Part shown: positions 24,543 to 34,691 of the stretch, piece by piece | Layout of the letters: each line of letters starts with the position of its first letter | Numbering within the stretch: the stretch's first letter is position 1 | Assembly: GCA_019634415.1 (NCBI GenBank) | Contig: JAHQVJ010000054.1 | Coordinates: 1 to 64,000 of the forward strand | Direction of reading: 5' to 3' | DNA: 64,000 nt | DNA from: Myxococcales bacterium | GTDB taxonomy: Bacteria > Myxococcota_A > UBA796 > GCA-2862545 | Notes under the pieces: model-generated | Told to the model about the DNA's origin: nothing | Database searches by the model: none | The model's input: only the letters and a program-made list of their open reading frames with translations | Program-made: the position numbers and the translations under genes

Positions 24543-27114
24543 CCTCTCCTCCCTGCACCGACCAGGCGAGGCCGGCCATCACGCGTATGTCCGGCGCTCC
24601 CACACCGCCAGACAGCCCTCGACCCACCGCCAGGGAGGCCGCCAGGCCCGAGCCGAAGCCCTGCCGCACGGACAGCACGCCCTCCACGGGGTGTGCGCCA
24701 CGCAACCCGGGGTTGCCGAGCCAGTGCTCGGCGTCCACCTCGACGGCCGCCGAGAATCGCCCCGTCACGCCCCACCAGCCGCCGACGCCCCAACGGACCG
24801 CCGGAGAGACCTTCAGATCACCGAGCACGTCCCCGGTGCCCGACCGAGCCCCGACCTGCACGGTGGCGGCGACGGGGAGCCCGTCCGGCGCGACGGTGCC
24901 GAGCAGCAGCCCACCCACGGTGGCCTCCCCCGCGCCGATCCAGGCGTCGGCGGTGCCGGTGGGCAGCGTGAGATCCACCTGCGCCCCCGCCGCCAGCGGA
25001 CCCGCCTCCACCACCGCCACCTTCGCCGAGAGTCGGCCGTCCCCCAGGTGGGTGGAGCGGTCCACCGCGAACCCCGACACCCCGAAGTGCACAGGCAGCT
25101 CGACCCCCAGCCGCAGCCGCCCCAGGGACACGTGCCCCAGCAGGTGCACCGTTCCCACACTCCCGAGCACCCTCCCCTCCGGGATGGCGCCGTCGTCGGG
25201 GCGGTACACGAAGGGGTCGTCGACGTAGTCGAACCAGATCCCGACGCCCCCCTGCGGCGCCACGGTGGCCTCCTCCAGCTCCACCCACGGTCCACCGTCC
25301 ACCGACGGTGCCATGCGCTGGGCGTTCACGGTCTGGGCCGCCGCACTCCGGCCGACCATCGCCAGCCCGAGCACCAACATCCAGCCCAGCCACGCAGTGC
25401 CGGGGCCGGTCTGACACGCACCACCTCCGAACTGCCCAGGTTGCCCGAACGGACTCAAGGTGACCTGTGGAGGTGAGGTTGGATCGCCCGGCAGCGTGGC
25501 CGGATCCGCCAGCCCCGTGTCGCAGAAGCTGTCCTCGTCGTCGTCGTCGATGCGGTCGGAGATCCCGTCACAGTCCACGTCGAAGTCCTCCTCCAGGCCG
25601 TCGGGGAGCTTGTCGTCGTCGCTGTCGGTGTCGAGGAAGTCGGGCGTGCCGTCGCGATCGGAGTCCACGTCCCCCTCCACCACGTCGGGGACCCCGTCGC
25701 CGTCGCTGTCGTCGTCGCGGAAGTTGAGCACCCCGTCATCGTCGGGATCGCCGTCCCCCTCCACCGCGTCCAGCAGCGAGTCCGCGTCGCTGTCGTCGTC
25801 GAGGTAGTCGGCAACGGCGTCGCCGTCGGTGTCCACCACCCCCTCCACGGCGTCGCCGATCCCGTCGCCGTCGGCGTCGGCGTCGCGGAAGCTGGGCAGC
25901 CCGTCGCCATCGGGATCGGAGGTGCCGTCCACGGCGTCGGCGATGCCGTCCGCGTCGCTGTCGAGATCGGCGAAGTCGGGCACGTCGTCGCCGTCGGTGT
26001 CGGCGTAGCCCTCCTCGGCGTCGAGCAGCCCATCCCCGTCGGAGTCGGCGTCGGCGCCCGCGCCGAACTGGTCGTCGATCACGTCGGGAATCCCGTCGAC
26101 GTCGGCGTCGGCGTCGTCCGCTGCGTCGGTGGGATCCGTGTCCCAGCGATCCACACGCCCGTTGCCGTCGTGATCCTCGGTGCCGTCGGACAGCCCACCC
26201 CCGTCGCTGTCGGCCACGCTCGGATCGGTCACGGTGCTGGGATCGGCATCCGCCACGAAGCAGCCCGCCTTTGGATCCGTCCCTGCGAGGGCCTCGGTGC
26301 GCCCGAGCTCCGTGCCGTCCGCCACCCCGTCGCCATCTGCGTCGCAGGCGCTCGGATCGGGATCCTCCCCGTCGAGCAAGCCGTCGTCGTCGGAGTCTTC
26401 GTCGACGGGATCGGTCCCGGCCACGACCTCCTGCGGGCCGGTCAGGCCGTCGGAGTCTTCGTCCACCACCACCACATCCGTGAGCACCAGCGCCAGATCC
26501 ACACAGGGCCCGGCGGTGCCGTCGCAGCCCGCCACGTCCTCCCACCCGAGGGTCCAGGTCACGGCGGAGACTGCGGCGAGGCGCATCTCGTCGACGTCTC
26601 CCACCCCGAGGTCGGTGGCCAACAGCGCGCGGGAGAGCTGCAGATCCACGAAGAAGAGCCCGGCTTCCTCCACCACCCGCGTGGCCCCCGTGGCGGCGTC
26701 GCCGTAGCCCGTGGCGTCGAGGGTCACGAGCCCGCTCACCCACACGCCGGCAGCACCCTCGTCGTTGCCCCACCCCGTGAGGATCCCCTCGCTGCCCTGG
26801 ACGAGCAACGCGGCCTCGAAGGTGGTGTCCACCCCGTCGGTGTCGAACACCACACCCCAGTCCTGCCCCACCTGGTCCGGATCGCTGCCCACCTGCAGGC
26901 GCACGTACACCGTGGACGCGTCGGCAAACCAGGACGCCGCAGGATCCGCCGACGTGCCCACGAGATCCGCCGCCGGATCCCCCTTGCCCACCTCGTCCGA
27001 CGCCACGTCCTTCAGCGCACTGCCGGACTGCGTGAGGGACTGCCACTCGGAGGCCTCTGGCCAGGTGCCTCCCGCCGCGGCCACCGGTGCGAACGCCACC
27101 CACCAAGCCGGCAT
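24535..27114 (-). CDS. TSP3-repeat protein fused to an outer-membrane barrel-like domain
   Basis: 859 residues. Signal peptide ([13 protein letters not shown]), then about 190 residues of beta domain, then a long thrombospondin type 3 series (about 220-560; DxDxDGDGxxD units such as [13 protein letters not shown]), which binds calcium. Next comes a MYXO-CTERM-like core ([16 protein letters not shown], then [15 protein letters not shown]) that does not end the protein: about 250 residues of barrel follow ([62 protein letters not shown]), resembling the N-terminal barrel of Myxococcota OmpA-family proteins. The internal helix also reads as a signal peptide ending AAAQ. Start ATG 27114 follows GGGAGGG. 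A 29-bp gap separates it from the divergent gene. Confidence 0.82.
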   Translation of the reverse strand: MPAWWVAFAPVAAAGGTWPEASEWQSLTQSGSALKDVASDEVGKGDPAADLVGTSADPAASWFADASTVYVRLQVGSDPDQVGQDWGVVFDTDGVDTTFEAALLVQGSEGILTGWGNDEGAAGVWVSGLVTLDATGYGDAATGATRVVEEAGLFFVDLQLSRALLATDLGVGDVDEMRLAAVSAVTWTLGWEDVAGCDGTAGPCVDLALVLTDVVVVDEDSDGLTGPQEVVAGTDPVDEDSDDDGLLDGEDPDPSACDADGDGVADGTELGRTEALAGTDPKAGCFVADADPSTVTDPSVADSDGGGLSDGTEDHDGNGRVDRWDTDPTDAADDADADVDGIPDVIDDQFGAGADADSDGDGLLDAEEGYADTDGDDVPDFADLDSDADGIADAVDGTSDPDGDGLPSFRDADADGDGIGDAVEGVVDTDGDAVADYLDDDSDADSLLDAVEGDGDPDDDGVLNFRDDDSDGDGVPDVVEGDVDSDRDGTPDFLDTDSDDDKLPDGLEEDFDVDCDGISDRIDDDDEDSFCDTGLADPATLPGDPTSPPQVTLSPFGQPGQFGGGACQTGPGTAWLGWMLVLGLAMVGRSAAAQTVNAQRMAPSVDGGPWVELEEATVAPQGGVGIWFDYVDDPFVYRPDDGAIPEGRVLGSVGTVHLLGHVSLGRLRLGVELPVHFGVSGFAVDRSTHLGDGRLSAKVAVVEAGPLAAGAQVDLTLPTGTADAWIGAGEATVGGLLLGTVAPDGLPVAATVQVGARSGTGDVLGDLKVSPAVRWGVGGWWGVTGRFSAAVEVDAEHWLGNPGLRGAHPVEGVLSVRQGFGSGLAASLAVGRGLSGGVGAPDIRVMAGLAWSVQGGEDG

Positions 27115-27143
27115 GGACCCTCCCGTCGACACCCCTTGGTAGC
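27115..27143. promoter_or_regulatory. 29-bp divergent intergenic gap
   Basis: Two large genes begin head to head with only 29 bases between start codons (27114 leftward and 27144 rightward). At least one promoter must lie inside the opposing coding sequence. No promoter box can be assigned by eye. Confidence 0.4.
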
Positions 27144-30100
27144 ATGCCGCGCATGCTGGTCCCCTTTGTTTGGCTCGCCACCTCTCCGCCCACCGCTCAC
27201 GCCGCCCCAGCCACTGTCCTGAATCACGAGATCCGCGTCTCCATCGACGCTTCTCGACGCGCTCGCCGACACACCCTGTGGCAAGTGCGGATCGACGATC
27301 CCGCGGGCTGCACCAACGGGCTGTCGGCCCCTCCTGGCCTGGCGGGCACGAGCCACGACGGTGCGGAGGTGGTGGGAGATCTGCTGGTGATTCCCCCAGG
27401 CACCCAGGCCGGAGCCGTGTTCACGCTGGAGCATCGCACCTCGGAGGGCCGCGGAGCCCACTCGGGCCTGCTGGTGGGGTCGGCGGATCTTCCCGCACAG
27501 CACACGCTGCTGGAGGTGCGAGCGCCGCGCACCACGCCGATGACGGTCTGGGCCGATCCGAGCGGCGTGACCGGCAGCACCGTGGATCGCTGGCGCACGG
27601 TCACGGTGACCTGGAGCGACCTGCCCGCGGGAGAGCCCGCACAGGCGGCGTTCAGCACCTTCGGAGACTGGAACGCAGCCGCGGACGGTGTGCAGAGCCG
27701 GATCTTCGCGAACCTCGGCGGGAAGGCGGCCATGGGGCGAGCGCTCGCCGAGAACCTGCAAGGGTTGGGGATCGCGGGCATCGTGGAGCGGGTGATCCGC
27801 CACGTGGACGTGGATCCGGGGAACCTCGGCAGCTGGCGTGCGGCCCGCTCGGCGGGAGAGGTGCGCCACACCGCACGCGGCACCGCCGCAGAGCGCGGCA
27901 TGGTGATGCTGGCGCTGCTCCGACTGGCGGGCTTCGATGCGCGACCCGCCACCTTTCGACCGGCCTCTCTGCCCGGCGCCATCCCGGTCACGGTGCCCGC
28001 CCCCGACGCCTTCACCCACCCGGCCCTGGTGGTGTACCGAGCGGACGGACCCGTGTACATCGATCCTGCAGCCCCGCGACCCACCGTGCCGGAGCTCCCT
28101 GCCTCGATGGTCGGGGCCACGCTGTGGGTGCCGGGCAAGATCCCGTTCCACCTCGGGCGCAACAGCGTGGCAGACGGCCACGTCCACCTGTCCACCCACG
28201 TGGTGCTCGACGCCAGCGGTGCCGCGCGCTGGTCCACCCAGCTGCACACCTCTGGGGCCGCCACCGAGTTCCTGCGCGATCGCCTGGCCCCCCTCGACGA
28301 CGCAGCCCGGGCCGAGGCGTTCACGCAGCTCGTGCGGGCGTCGCGCCCCGATTCGGGGGGCGTGTCGACGGTGACCCACCACCTGGGCGACGCGAGCAAG
28401 CCGCTGTCCGTGCGTCTGTCGGGCACCGATCCGCAGGCGCTGACCCCCGCCGACTTCGGCCTACGGGGCACCGTGCTGCCCGTGCTCGCACCCGCGCTCA
28501 CCGCCTGGCTGTCACCTCGCCTCCGGATCGAGGAGACGATGACGGTGACGGCGCCACCGGGCACCTTCGTGCTGGGGGCCTCCACGCCACAGCCCACCCT
28601 GACCACCGAGGCCCTCGTCACCCGAACCGTGGACCGCGCGGGAGGGGTCACCACCCTCACCGTGAGCGCCACACGACCCGAGCGACGCGCCACGGCCACC
28701 CAACAGGCGGCTGCTCGCGAGTTCCTCGCCCGCGAGGCGGGACTGGGACTGGACCTGCTGGTGCTCCACGACGCCGAGCCCGACACCGTGAAGGCCCTGC
28801 GCTCCAGCGACTCCGTGCCCGTGCGCGACCGGCAGGTGCTGGAGGCGCTGCTGCTGCTCGCCGCCGACAACCGCGGCAAGGGACGCCGGCTGCTCAAGCG
28901 GGCGATCCGCGAGAGTCGCTTCGGCGATGTCACCGACACCGTGGTGCGCTGGGCCGATCCGCAGGACCCGCGCCCCTGGGACGCGCTGTTCGCCATCGCC
29001 AAGGACCAGCCCGTGCCTCGCATGCGCATCGTGCGCGGTCTGCTGGACGCTGGCGCGGTGGGGCGGGCCTGGCGCGAGGCGCTCCCGCTGCGGGGCAGCC
29101 CCGATCCCGAGGTCCGGCTGTCGGCGCTGACGTTGGTGGCTCGGCTGCAGGGGCCACGACCCGATCCGCAGCTCGACCCCGAGTCCGCCTCGCTGTGGCT
29201 CGATCCGGACGTGCTGCTCGAGGAGGGCCGGATCTCCGCCTCGGAGATCCTCGAGGACACGCCGCTGCCCGACGCGTTGGCGCTGGGACTGGCCCGATCG
29301 AGCCTGCAGGTGGGCGATCTGGAGGGCGCGAGGGCCTTGCTCACGGGCACCGAGGGCCCCTGGGCCGAGGCCCTGTCGGCGCAGCTCGACGCGCTGGTGG
29401 GGCTGGGGGTGGATCAGGTGCGCGACCGGCTCCAAGCGGCCACGAGCGCAGCCCCCTCCGATCCCGAGGTGAACGCCACCGCAGCGGACGCGCTGGCCGC
29501 AGTGGGAGACGTGCAGGCAGCGGCTGCACGGGCACTGCTGGCCGCTCGCCTGGCCGATCGCGACGCCCACCTCTGGGACCGTGCCGCCGATCACGCCCTG
29601 GCAGCCGGGAGCCTACCCACGGCGCTGCTGAGCAGCCGGAGGGCCAGCGATCTGGATCCCAGCAGCCTCACGCGCGCCCGACGCTGGGCGACGCTAGCGG
29701 TGGCGCTGCAGGACGCCCCCAGCGCCGAGGCCGCCCACCAGCGCCTGGGCGAGGCCGCCCCCAGCTCCTGGCCGGATCTGGGTGCCCGGATGGCCCTGGT
29801 GCCGGAGGCGCCGCTGGCGTTGCTGCAGAGCGCGGACCGCGAGGTGCTGGGCGATCCGGCGCTGCTCGCCATGCGCGCCCAGATGCGCATCCACGCCGGG
29901 CTGCTCGAGGACGCCGCCCGCGACGCCGTGGTGCTGGGGACCACGCACGGCAAGGGAGAGGGATGGGCCCTGGCCTTCGCGGCCACTGCCGGACGGCAGA
30001 TCAGCACCCCGCTGATCCGATCGCTGGATGCCTCGGCGCGCACGGACCCGGCAGCTCAGATGACGCGGCTGGAGTACCGCCTGATCTCCGGGGAAGGGGA

Positions 30101-30548
30101 GCTGCTGGCAGATGCCGAGCGCCTCGACTCGCCCCGCGCCTCGGCTCTGATCGAGGGCGTGCGCGACCCCGAGGCCGCGGCTGCACAGCTCGAGGGCTGG
30201 CCCGCACAGGTCCCTCCCCCCACCGCTCGCGCCCCTCGTGGCTGGCGCCGCAACGAGGCCCTGTCGGCCCATCCAGGGGTGGCGGCCTACAGCGACCCGC
30301 CTGCCGCCATGGCGGTGATGTGGGTAGGTCGCGCCACGGGAGTGGTTCCCCCGCCGCTGGGGCTGCTCTTCACCGCCAACCCACAGCCCATCGAGACGCT
30401 GCCGAGCGGCGTGGTGCTGCGACTCGACGGAGGAACGCTGCCCGTCTACGCTGCCACCACCATCCACGACGGGGCCGAGGTCTTCGGCCTCGGGTTCACC
30501 GTGCCCGCCGCGAAGCGCGCTCTGGACGCGGCCCTGGCAGCGCACTAA
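27144..30548 (+). CDS. Large secreted protein: transglutaminase-like domain plus TPR repeats
   Basis: 1134 residues with a signal peptide ([20 protein letters not shown]). Residues about 25-190 form a DUF3857-like beta domain. Residues about 200-370 resemble a bacterial transglutaminase-like (TGc) domain: [20 protein letters not shown] corresponds to the catalytic helix, but the nucleophilic Cys is not there, and [17 protein letters not shown] matches the Asp-containing strand. A second beta domain follows, then from about 570 helical TPR-like repeats ([33 protein letters not shown]) to about 950. An inactive scaffold in the periplasm is the best reading. ATG 27153 is an alternative start. 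Confidence 0.72.
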   Translation: MPRMLVPFVWLATSPPTAHAAPATVLNHEIRVSIDASRRARRHTLWQVRIDDPAGCTNGLSAPPGLAGTSHDGAEVVGDLLVIPPGTQAGAVFTLEHRTSEGRGAHSGLLVGSADLPAQHTLLEVRAPRTTPMTVWADPSGVTGSTVDRWRTVTVTWSDLPAGEPAQAAFSTFGDWNAAADGVQSRIFANLGGKAAMGRALAENLQGLGIAGIVERVIRHVDVDPGNLGSWRAARSAGEVRHTARGTAAERGMVMLALLRLAGFDARPATFRPASLPGAIPVTVPAPDAFTHPALVVYRADGPVYIDPAAPRPTVPELPASMVGATLWVPGKIPFHLGRNSVADGHVHLSTHVVLDASGAARWSTQLHTSGAATEFLRDRLAPLDDAARAEAFTQLVRASRPDSGGVSTVTHHLGDASKPLSVRLSGTDPQALTPADFGLRGTVLPVLAPALTAWLSPRLRIEETMTVTAPPGTFVLGASTPQPTLTTEALVTRTVDRAGGVTTLTVSATRPERRATATQQAAAREFLAREAGLGLDLLVLHDAEPDTVKALRSSDSVPVRDRQVLEALLLLAADNRGKGRRLLKRAIRESRFGDVTDTVVRWADPQDPRPWDALFAIAKDQPVPRMRIVRGLLDAGAVGRAWREALPLRGSPDPEVRLSALTLVARLQGPRPDPQLDPESASLWLDPDVLLEEGRISASEILEDTPLPDALALGLARSSLQVGDLEGARALLTGTEGPWAEALSAQLDALVGLGVDQVRDRLQAATSAAPSDPEVNATAADALAAVGDVQAAAARALLAARLADRDAHLWDRAADHALAAGSLPTALLSSRRASDLDPSSLTRARRWATLAVALQDAPSAEAAHQRLGEAAPSSWPDLGARMALVPEAPLALLQSADREVLGDPALLAMRAQMRIHAGLLEDAARDAVVLGTTHGKGEGWALAFAATAGRQISTPLIRSLDASARTDPAAQMTRLEYRLISGEGELLADAERLDSPRASALIEGVRDPEAAAAQLEGWPAQVPPPTARAPRGWRRNEALSAHPGVAAYSDPPAAMAVMWVGRATGVVPPPLGLLFTANPQPIETLPSGVVLRLDGGTLPVYAATTIHDGAEVFGLGFTVPAAKRALDAALAAH

Positions 30549-30585
30549 CGTCCGCTGGACACGCAGGCTGCCCAGGAGCTCCCAC

Positions 30586-32919
30586 GTGCTGACCCCGCGC
30601 GCCGCCACGGCCGCCACCATGTTCCTGTTGGCCTTCGCCCTCGTGCTGTTCGAGCTCGTGCTCACCCGCCTGTTCGGTGTGGTCCTGTTCGCCTCGCTGG
30701 CCCACCTGGCGCTCGCACTGGCGCTGCTGGGCATCAGCGTGGGGGCGTTGCTCCAGCACCTGTGGCCGTCGCTGGTCCCCGACGAGGGGCTCGAAGAGCG
30801 CCTCGGCTGGATCGCGCTGGCCATGGCCGCTGCCACGGTGCTCGCCGTGCTCTTCACGGTCACCGTGCCCATCACCGTGCAGTTCGAGGAGCCTCCGGAG
30901 CACTACGGAGAGCGCTCGTCGGTCTCGCTGTCGCTGGTGAGCCCCGTGTGGTTCAGCGTGCTGATGCCCGTGCTCGCCACTCCCTTCGTGCTGGCGGGGC
31001 TGGCCTTCGCCGGGGCCTTCCAGCGCCGCAAGCACGACATCGGCCTGCTCTACGGCGCCGATCTCGTGGGAGGCGCCGCCGCGGCGGTGGCCTTCGTGCC
31101 GCTGCTGTACGTGCTGCCGGGCCCCGACGTGGCCTTCGTGGTGGCACTGGCGGGCTGTCTCGCCGCCATGGGCTCCTTCTGGGCCGTCGGGAAGCGGAGC
31201 CTGGCGGTGGCTTGTGGGCTGCCCGCCGTGCTGGCCGTGGCCCTGACCCTCGTGGCCAGCACCGGCACGGAGGTACTGCAGATCCGCTACGCCGCCGGCT
31301 ACAGCGAGGACAACGTCACCTACACCCGGTGGACGCCGCTGACCCGCCTGGCCGTGCACCAGGGCAAGCGCGGCGACTTCATGGTGCTCGACAACACCAG
31401 CGCGTCGGAGATCGTGCAGACCGACAAGCGTAGGCGCATCCTGGGGCTCGAGGCCAACCGCGGCCTGGTGTACCGCTTCGTCGAGCCCCCGGCGCGGGTG
31501 GCGGTGCTCGCGGCATCGGCGGGCCCCGAGGTGGCGGTGGCCCAGTCGCAGGGCTTCACCGACATCGACGCCATCGACATCGCGCCCGAGATCGGCGACG
31601 TGGTGGCCACCCAGTACGCCGACGTGGCCGTCAACCCCTACACCCAGCCCGGCACCCGGCGGGTGGTGATGGACGGAAGGGCCGCCATCCTGCACAGCGA
31701 GGCCCCCTACGACATCATCCACATGGTGCACGCCAACCTGCACTCCTCCGCAGGCCAGCTCGCCAACGCCTGGTCCCCCGCGCTGCTCGAGACCAAGGAA
31801 GCGTTCGTCACCTACCTGAGCCGGCTCACCGACGACGGCGTGCTCTCCTTCGGTCGAGGCTCCCGCACCCGCTGGATCGTCAACGCGGCCCTGGCGGCCC
31901 TGACGGACATGGGCGTGGAGAACCCCGAGCGCCACATCGTGTGGGTCGGGGGCTCGGCCCAGGTGATGCTCGTCAAGAAGCAGCCGTGGACCGAGGCCGA
32001 GGTGGCCAAGCTCGACCGCGAGGTGAAGCGGCGGAAGGGCCAGTATCTCGAGTACGACCCCATCCATCCCGACCCCGAGAAGCTGGCGCGCGCCACCCGC
32101 CTGCCCGTGCTCACCGACGACACGCCCTACCTGGACTCTCCGAGCAAGGCCGTTGCGTCCCTCGGCGACGCCTTCGCGCGCTTCGTCACAGGCGACACCG
32201 AGGACGTGGCCCCCGTGCAGGTGGTCTACACGTCGCTGGCCCTACAGGTCACCTTCGTGCTGCTGGCCGGCGTGCTGATCCTCGCACTGCCGCGCTGGCG
32301 TCGCACCCCCACGGGGCTCGACGGTCTGCAGGGGGTCGGCTGGGGCTTGGCCTACGTCTCCTGCCTCGGCTACGGCTACCTCGCCGTGGAGACGGTCCTG
32401 CTGCACGAGCTCGTGCTGTTCGTGGGCCATCCCACCTACGCCATCACCGTGGTGATCCTGGCGATGCTGCTGTTCTCGGGCATCGGCTCCATGGTGGTGG
32501 GCCGCATGCGCGCAGAGGATCTGTCGCGCACCCTGACCCGCGTGCTCGTCGTCATCGTGGTGCTCGGAGCACTGCAGGCCTGGGTGGTGCCGTCGGTGCT
32601 CTACGCGCTGGCCTTCGGGCTGCCCATCGCCGTGCGAGTTGGCCTGGTGCTCTGCGTGCTCGCCCCGTTGGGGTTCGTGATGGGCATGCCGTTTCCCCTC
32701 GCGCTCCGCATCCTGCGCCCCGAGGCTGCAGGCTTGGTTCCTTGGGCTTGGGCCCTCAACGGCTGGATGAGCGTGGTCGCTTCGCTCGGAACCGTGCTCC
32801 TGTCTCGCATGGCCGGATACAATGCAGCATTCGGTGTGGCTCTCCTCGCCTATGTGCTCGCCGTCCCCCTTTCGCGCAGGCTTGCTTCAATCGCGTCGGA
32901 GCCTGCGTCTGTGAACTGA
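30586..32919 (+). CDS. Polytopic membrane protein with spermidine-synthase-like domain
   Basis: 777 residues. About seven hydrophobic helices at the N-terminus (residues 8-230) and about six at the C-terminus (540-770) enclose a cytoplasmic or periplasmic methyltransferase-fold domain similar to spermidine synthase (VAVLAASAGPEVAVAQSQGF, IDAIDIAPEIGDVV, YDIIHMVHANLHS, LSRLTDDGVLSFGRG). The acidic active-site residues of true spermidine synthases (D...YD..D) are not evident, so polyamine synthesis is unlikely. Such fused membrane forms are common in Myxococcota and their reaction is unknown. GTG start, 37 bp after the preceding gene. Confidence 0.78.
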   Translation: MLTPRAATAATMFLLAFALVLFELVLTRLFGVVLFASLAHLALALALLGISVGALLQHLWPSLVPDEGLEERLGWIALAMAAATVLAVLFTVTVPITVQFEEPPEHYGERSSVSLSLVSPVWFSVLMPVLATPFVLAGLAFAGAFQRRKHDIGLLYGADLVGGAAAAVAFVPLLYVLPGPDVAFVVALAGCLAAMGSFWAVGKRSLAVACGLPAVLAVALTLVASTGTEVLQIRYAAGYSEDNVTYTRWTPLTRLAVHQGKRGDFMVLDNTSASEIVQTDKRRRILGLEANRGLVYRFVEPPARVAVLAASAGPEVAVAQSQGFTDIDAIDIAPEIGDVVATQYADVAVNPYTQPGTRRVVMDGRAAILHSEAPYDIIHMVHANLHSSAGQLANAWSPALLETKEAFVTYLSRLTDDGVLSFGRGSRTRWIVNAALAALTDMGVENPERHIVWVGGSAQVMLVKKQPWTEAEVAKLDREVKRRKGQYLEYDPIHPDPEKLARATRLPVLTDDTPYLDSPSKAVASLGDAFARFVTGDTEDVAPVQVVYTSLALQVTFVLLAGVLILALPRWRRTPTGLDGLQGVGWGLAYVSCLGYGYLAVETVLLHELVLFVGHPTYAITVVILAMLLFSGIGSMVVGRMRAEDLSRTLTRVLVVIVVLGALQAWVVPSVLYALAFGLPIAVRVGLVLCVLAPLGFVMGMPFPLALRILRPEAAGLVPWAWALNGWMSVVASLGTVLLSRMAGYNAAFGVALLAYVLAVPLSRRLASIASEPASVN

Positions 32920-33017
32920 ATGACAATGGTTGAAAGATCCGAAAGGTGTGAGCGACCTAAGAAGAGGATGTGGGCTCAGGCGCAACACGCCCCCCACGCG
33001 TGGAGGTCGGGCCGTAC
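32920..33017. other. Short intergenic gap of lower GC
   Basis: The last 100 bases of the preceding gene and this gap are visibly AT-richer than surroundings. The gap probably carries the promoter for the block starting at 33018; no boxes were assigned. GGAGGTC sits about 10 bases before the next ATG. Confidence 0.35.
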
Positions 33018-33620
33018 ATGCTGCGCTTCCTGCTGAACACAGATGCCTTGGCATCCCAGCTCCGTCCGGCCTTCATGTGGCTCGGACAGATCGGCGTGGT
33101 GGCGCTGGGCACCCACCTCGCCGCAGATCGGGTCGACGACTACGCCTCGCAGATGCTGGCGGCGAGCCCCATCCCCTGGGCCGATCCCCAGCTAGCCCAG
33201 GACGCCGGTACCTGGGTGGCCATCGGACTGGAGCTGGTGGTGGTGGTCTGGGCCGTGTGGACCTTGGTGCATGCCCGAGCCGACAGCCTGGAGCGCGTCG
33301 GCGACTGGTGGAAGCGCTCCAGCGTGCACGCGGCGTTGGCCGCCTCGGCCTGGCTTCCCCTCGGCATCGCCGGCGCCTGGGTCGTGGGAATGGCCGTCGA
33401 GGACGCCGTCGCCCAGTTGTTCCCCTCTTGGGCCGTGCTCGCGGGCCTGCTGGTGGCCCTGGTGGTGGCCTGGCGACTCACCTTCACGGGGTGGTGGCGG
33501 GTGGTCGTGCGCACCCCTCCCGCGAAACGTGCCATCGAGGGCTGGCCCTGGCTCGTGCCCGTGGGGCTCGTGGCCCTGCTGGCGCTACGCTTCGGACTTC
33601 CGGTGTGGGGCTGGCTGTGA
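33018..33620 (+). CDS. Membrane protein of unknown function
   Basis: 200 residues with about four hydrophobic helices (AFMWLGQIGVVALGTHLA, WVAIGLELVVVVWAVWTLVH, WLPLGIAGAWVVGMAVEDAV, WAVLAGLLVALVVAWRLTF) and a final helix ending at the C-terminus. No known domain. Its TGA overlaps the GTG of the M23 peptidase gene (GTGA), so it is probably a membrane partner of that enzyme. Confidence 0.75.
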   Translation: MLRFLLNTDALASQLRPAFMWLGQIGVVALGTHLAADRVDDYASQMLAASPIPWADPQLAQDAGTWVAIGLELVVVVWAVWTLVHARADSLERVGDWWKRSSVHAALAASAWLPLGIAGAWVVGMAVEDAVAQLFPSWAVLAGLLVALVVAWRLTFTGWWRVVVRTPPAKRAIEGWPWLVPVGLVALLALRFGLPVWGWL

Positions 33621-34678
33621 ACACGTCCTTCACCGACATGATCGCCACCCGCCGGATCATGGATCCGCGCACCACCCAGCGCACACCGCCCCCCGGGAGC
33701 ACGAGCTGGGGGGGAAGCTTCGATCTGCTGTTGGTGGTGGGCGTGATGTTGGCGGTGCTCTCGCGCACGCCCGTGGGAGGCCTGGCCTGGTATGCCGCGA
33801 GCCAGCTCTCCTCCGAAGGGGCCGAGCTTCCCTCGCTCACTGCGTATTTCTCGTCCGAGGCGGCCTTCGTGGCGCCGAGCATCGCCGATCTGGAGATGCT
33901 GCCCCCCGAGACCTCCCCGCCCGCGGCGGAGGACCCCACCGCGGTGCCCGAGCCGTGGCGAAGTGCCGTGCGCACGTCCCTCGGCCAGGGACTGCCCCCC
34001 GCGCTCAAGGCGCAGCTGGTGGAGGAGGGGCGCAAGCCCACGCCCGACCAAGCGCTACAGGTGCTCGACACCCTCTGGGTGGAGCACGAGAACCCGGCTG
34101 TCATCTTGGAGATCGCCGCCATCGGCGAGGACCTGCGAGAGCGGGCCATCGCACGGGCCATCGCCGCCGGGGAGTGGGATCCCGAGCGCTACGAAGGCCA
34201 CCGCCGCTACCTGAGCACCCGCATGACGCGCGAGGCCGACCGCTTCGTGGCCGGCACGATGGCGCTCGCCACGGTGTTGCACCTGGAGTGGCCTGTGCGT
34301 GGCTCCTACACCGTCAGCTCCCCCTACGGGTACCGGCTCCACCCCGTGCTCAAGAAGCGCAAGTTCCACAACGGCCTCGACATGCGGCTGCCCATCGGCA
34401 CGCCCCTCTACGCCGCCCAGGCGGGTCGGGTGGAGCTCATCGGCAACAGCAGCACCAGCGGCAAGTACATCGTGCTCGACCACGGCCACGGCGTGCGCAC
34501 GTCCTACTCCCACCTCGACGGCCACGAGGTGAAGCGCGGTGACGTGGTGGAGTCTGGCGAGCTCATCGGCACCTCGGGCAACACGGGCATGAGCACGGGC
34601 CCTCACCTGCACTTCGTGGTGCGGATCGGCGGCCGGTCGGTGGACCCCGCACGGTTCCGCCCGAAGGACGACGTCTAG
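33617..34678 (+). CDS. Membrane-anchored M23 (LytM) family peptidase
   Basis: 353 residues. One membrane helix at about 35-50 (FDLLLVVGVMLAVLSR), a helical linker, then a C-terminal M23 domain: VSSPYGYRLHPVL, HNGLDMRLP with zinc ligands His251 and Asp255, SYSHL, and TGPHLHFVV with His332 as third ligand and His330 nearby. All catalytic residues are present, so it should cut peptidoglycan cross-links or activate amidases. The GTG start overlaps the upstream stop; earlier in-frame starts belong to a shadow frame. DNMT2-like gene follows after 13 bp. Confidence 0.92.
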   Translation: MNTSFTDMIATRRIMDPRTTQRTPPPGSTSWGGSFDLLLVVGVMLAVLSRTPVGGLAWYAASQLSSEGAELPSLTAYFSSEAAFVAPSIADLEMLPPETSPPAAEDPTAVPEPWRSAVRTSLGQGLPPALKAQLVEEGRKPTPDQALQVLDTLWVEHENPAVILEIAAIGEDLRERAIARAIAAGEWDPERYEGHRRYLSTRMTREADRFVAGTMALATVLHLEWPVRGSYTVSSPYGYRLHPVLKKRKFHNGLDMRLPIGTPLYAAQAGRVELIGNSSTSGKYIVLDHGHGVRTSYSHLDGHEVKRGDVVESGELIGTSGNTGMSTGPHLHFVVRIGGRSVDPARFRPKDDV

Positions 34679-34691
34679 CAGGCCACCGACG

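Noticed and set aside
25455-27000. A long DNA stretch of near-identical short units that looks like a tandem repeat or CRISPR-like array
   Set aside because: It is the coding sequence of thrombospondin type 3 repeats. The unit varies in sequence and spacing, follows codon phase, and lacks constant repeats with unique spacers.
30586-32919. Spermidine synthase (speE)
   Set aside because: The fold is similar, but active-site acids are not seen and the protein is a polytopic membrane form. No other polyamine gene is nearby.
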